From positions 1 through 6,107 of the forward strand of contig JAEWDG010000163.1 in NCBI GenBank assembly GCA_023390215.1: a stretch of 6,107 nt of DNA, given 5' to 3'. Positions 5,032-6,107 of the stretch are shown here, one piece after another. Position numbers and translations under genes: made by a program. The DNA comes from Bacteroidota bacterium (GTDB lineage: Bacteria > Bacteroidota > Bacteroidia > Chitinophagales > Chitinophagaceae). Position 1 is the stretch's first letter. Each line of letters starts with the position of its first letter. A model generated the notes under the pieces. The model worked only from the letters and a program-made list of their open reading frames with translations, was not told the origin of the DNA and did not search any database.

Positions 5032-5838
5032 ATGACCAATCACAGGGCTTTATTTTTTTTCGCATTTCTTACGGTAGTTTGTACGCAAAAGATTCGCGCA
5101 CAGGCAAGTTTGCCTGATATCACTGTAAAATCTTATGGAGAAAGAATTGTGGTTAGCTGGAAAAATGATTATGCGAAACCAATAAGTAATATCAGCATTC
5201 AACGATCTTTCGACAGTCTCAGAAATTTCTCTACTATAGGTACAGTTTTAAATCCGCAGAATCTTGAAAACGGATATGCAGATGACAAAGCGCCCTATGA
5301 AAAAATGTATTACCGGGTGTTTATCAGTTTTGAAGGCGGCAATTATGCATTCAGTAAGATTCATCGCCCCGAAAAAATTCTTGCTGCTCATGACAGTCTC
5401 ACAGAAAACAATTATGGTATTCGCTATTTCTGGCAACTGGATCCTGATACCGGTGAGTTCGGAAACAATTCGATCCGGACAGTCACAGCAACTAACCCTT
5501 CAGATACACTGGCGATACCTGTTAAACCTGCGCCTGAAGTTATTTCTTATCCCAGCAAAAGGATCTACAGTGTTCGCGAGTCGAGTGTCGTGCTGTATCT
5601 TCCGGAAGCTCCGGAGCACAAATATCATGTGAAATTTTTTGATGAGAACAACAGAATGGTATTTGAACTTACAAAGTTGAAGGAAGAGTATTTAATTCTC
5701 GAAAAGTTCAATTTTATGCACTCAGGCTGGTTTCATTTCGAATTATTTGACGATGGAAAACTGATCGAAGAAAACCGCTTTTTCCTTGGTAAGGATCCTA
5801 AAACCAATATCTCGTTCCCACGTTCAGGAAGCCGTTGA
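5032..5838 (+). CDS. Secreted protein with Fn3-like N-terminal and beta-rich C-terminal domain (268 aa), function unknown
   Basis: The N-terminus (residues 1-25) is a signal peptide: a hydrophobic stretch [11 protein letters not shown] and an AQA cleavage-type motif, so the protein is exported across the inner membrane. Residues about 28-112 read like a fibronectin type III domain: [24 protein letters not shown], and [17 protein letters not shown] in the strand spacing typical of Fn3 in Bacteroidota exoproteins. Residues about 183-252 form a second beta-rich unit ([45 protein letters not shown]). It resembles the layout of type 9 secretion C-terminal domains, though about 16 extra residues follow and the match is not strong. 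No catalytic motif is visible. The gene ends 15 bp inside the convergent lipB gene and has a good -7 promoter element just before its ATG. Confidence 0.8.
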   Translation: MTNHRALFFFAFLTVVCTQKIRAQASLPDITVKSYGERIVVSWKNDYAKPISNISIQRSFDSLRNFSTIGTVLNPQNLENGYADDKAPYEKMYYRVFISFEGGNYAFSKIHRPEKILAAHDSLTENNYGIRYFWQLDPDTGEFGNNSIRTVTATNPSDTLAIPVKPAPEVISYPSKRIYSVRESSVVLYLPEAPEHKYHVKFFDENNRMVFELTKLKEEYLILEKFNFMHSGWFHFELFDDGKLIEENRFFLGKDPKTNISFPRSGSR

Positions 5839-6107
5839 TGCTATTAGTTTTACGGGGAATACTTTTTCAAAATTGTTGCAGATCTTCAGTTTCACTTCTT
5901 CGTAATCAACTTTTCTTCCCAATTCTTTTTCTATTGAAGTAACCTGTTTGTTCCTGATGCCACAGGGAATGATATGCTCGAAGTAAGTCAGATCGGTATT
6001 TACATTCAAGGCGAAACCATGCATGGTAATCCAGCGGCTGCAGCGAACACCAATAGCGGCAATTTTTCTTTCCATACCAGGAACGGAAGGATCTATCCAG
6101 ACGCCGG
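5824..6107 (-). CDS. lipB: Octanoyltransferase LipB (lipoate biosynthesis), 3' part, truncated by window edge
   Basis: LipB moves the octanoyl group from acyl carrier protein to lipoyl domains of 2-oxoacid dehydrogenases and the glycine cleavage H protein, in the cytoplasm. The visible 93 codons begin [20 protein letters not shown] and continue with the family core [19 protein letters not shown] and the IIPCGI ... VTSIEKELG block. Both catalytic residues are present: the Lys of RKIAAIG (codon 6064-6066) and the Cys of PCGI (codon 5962-5964). The frame is open to the window edge, so the ATG at 6073-6075 is internal and the real start lies beyond. About 40% of the usual length is present. The TGA (5824-5826) lies inside the 3' end of the convergent secreted-protein gene, with no terminator between. 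Confidence 0.95.
   Translation of the reverse strand, partial: GVWIDPSVPGMERKIAAIGVRCSRWITMHGFALNVNTDLTYFEHIIPCGIRNKQVTSIEKELGRKVDYEEVKLKICNNFEKVFPVKLIASTAS

Overview
The window looks like ordinary chromosomal DNA from a member of the Bacteroidota, probably a Chitinophagaceae-like relative (inference). Reasons: the ECF sigma factor has the Bacteroidota-style region 4 (NADNAKTQKYKCL); the start contexts are A-rich without strong Shine-Dalgarno sequences; one promoter-like site matches the Bacteroidota -7 element TAnnTTTG; a DAHP synthase of the GPCSAE / RAGVWKPRTKPGMFEG type is present; and there is a small Cys-lipoprotein carrying D(S/T)T/A glycosylation-type motifs. No insertion sequence, CRISPR array, tRNA, rRNA or phage gene was seen.

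Layout. 1-592 (minus): 5' part of a DAHP synthase gene (aromatic amino acid pathway), running off the left edge. 593-969: no protein gene; on the minus strand it has three hairpins each followed by a T-run, ending in a good terminator near 700, and may hold a structured RNA or a long 3' UTR. 970-1188 (minus): a 72-residue Thr-rich lipoprotein. 1189-1330: divergent intergenic region with an 8-bp perfect inverted repeat (about 10 pairs with a mismatch) and a 10-codon upstream ORF. 1331-3037 (plus): a two-gene operon of an ECF sigma factor and, with zero spacing, a membrane protein that joins an anti-sigma-like cytoplasmic domain, one transmembrane helix, a coiled coil and a periplasmic trypsin/HtrA-type protease domain. 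3062-3089: shared bidirectional terminator. 3103-4002 (minus): sugar-phosphate nucleotidyltransferase. 4016-4960 (plus): PLP-dependent ACC deaminase / D-cysteine desulfhydrase family enzyme. 5032-5838 (plus): secreted protein with an Fn3-like N-terminal part and a beta-sandwich C-terminal part. 5824-6107 (minus): 3' part of lipB, overlapping the preceding gene tail-to-tail by 15 bp.

The most interesting unit is the sigma factor and its partner. The stop codon of the sigma gene directly abuts the start codon of the partner, so the two products are very probably made together. In classical ECF systems the anti-sigma factor is a membrane protein degraded by separate proteases after stress. Here the anti-sigma-like domain and a complete His-Asp-Ser protease domain lie on the two sides of the membrane in one polypeptide, suggesting a single-protein envelope-stress sensor. 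The other genes are housekeeping or metabolic and show no evident functional link to it.
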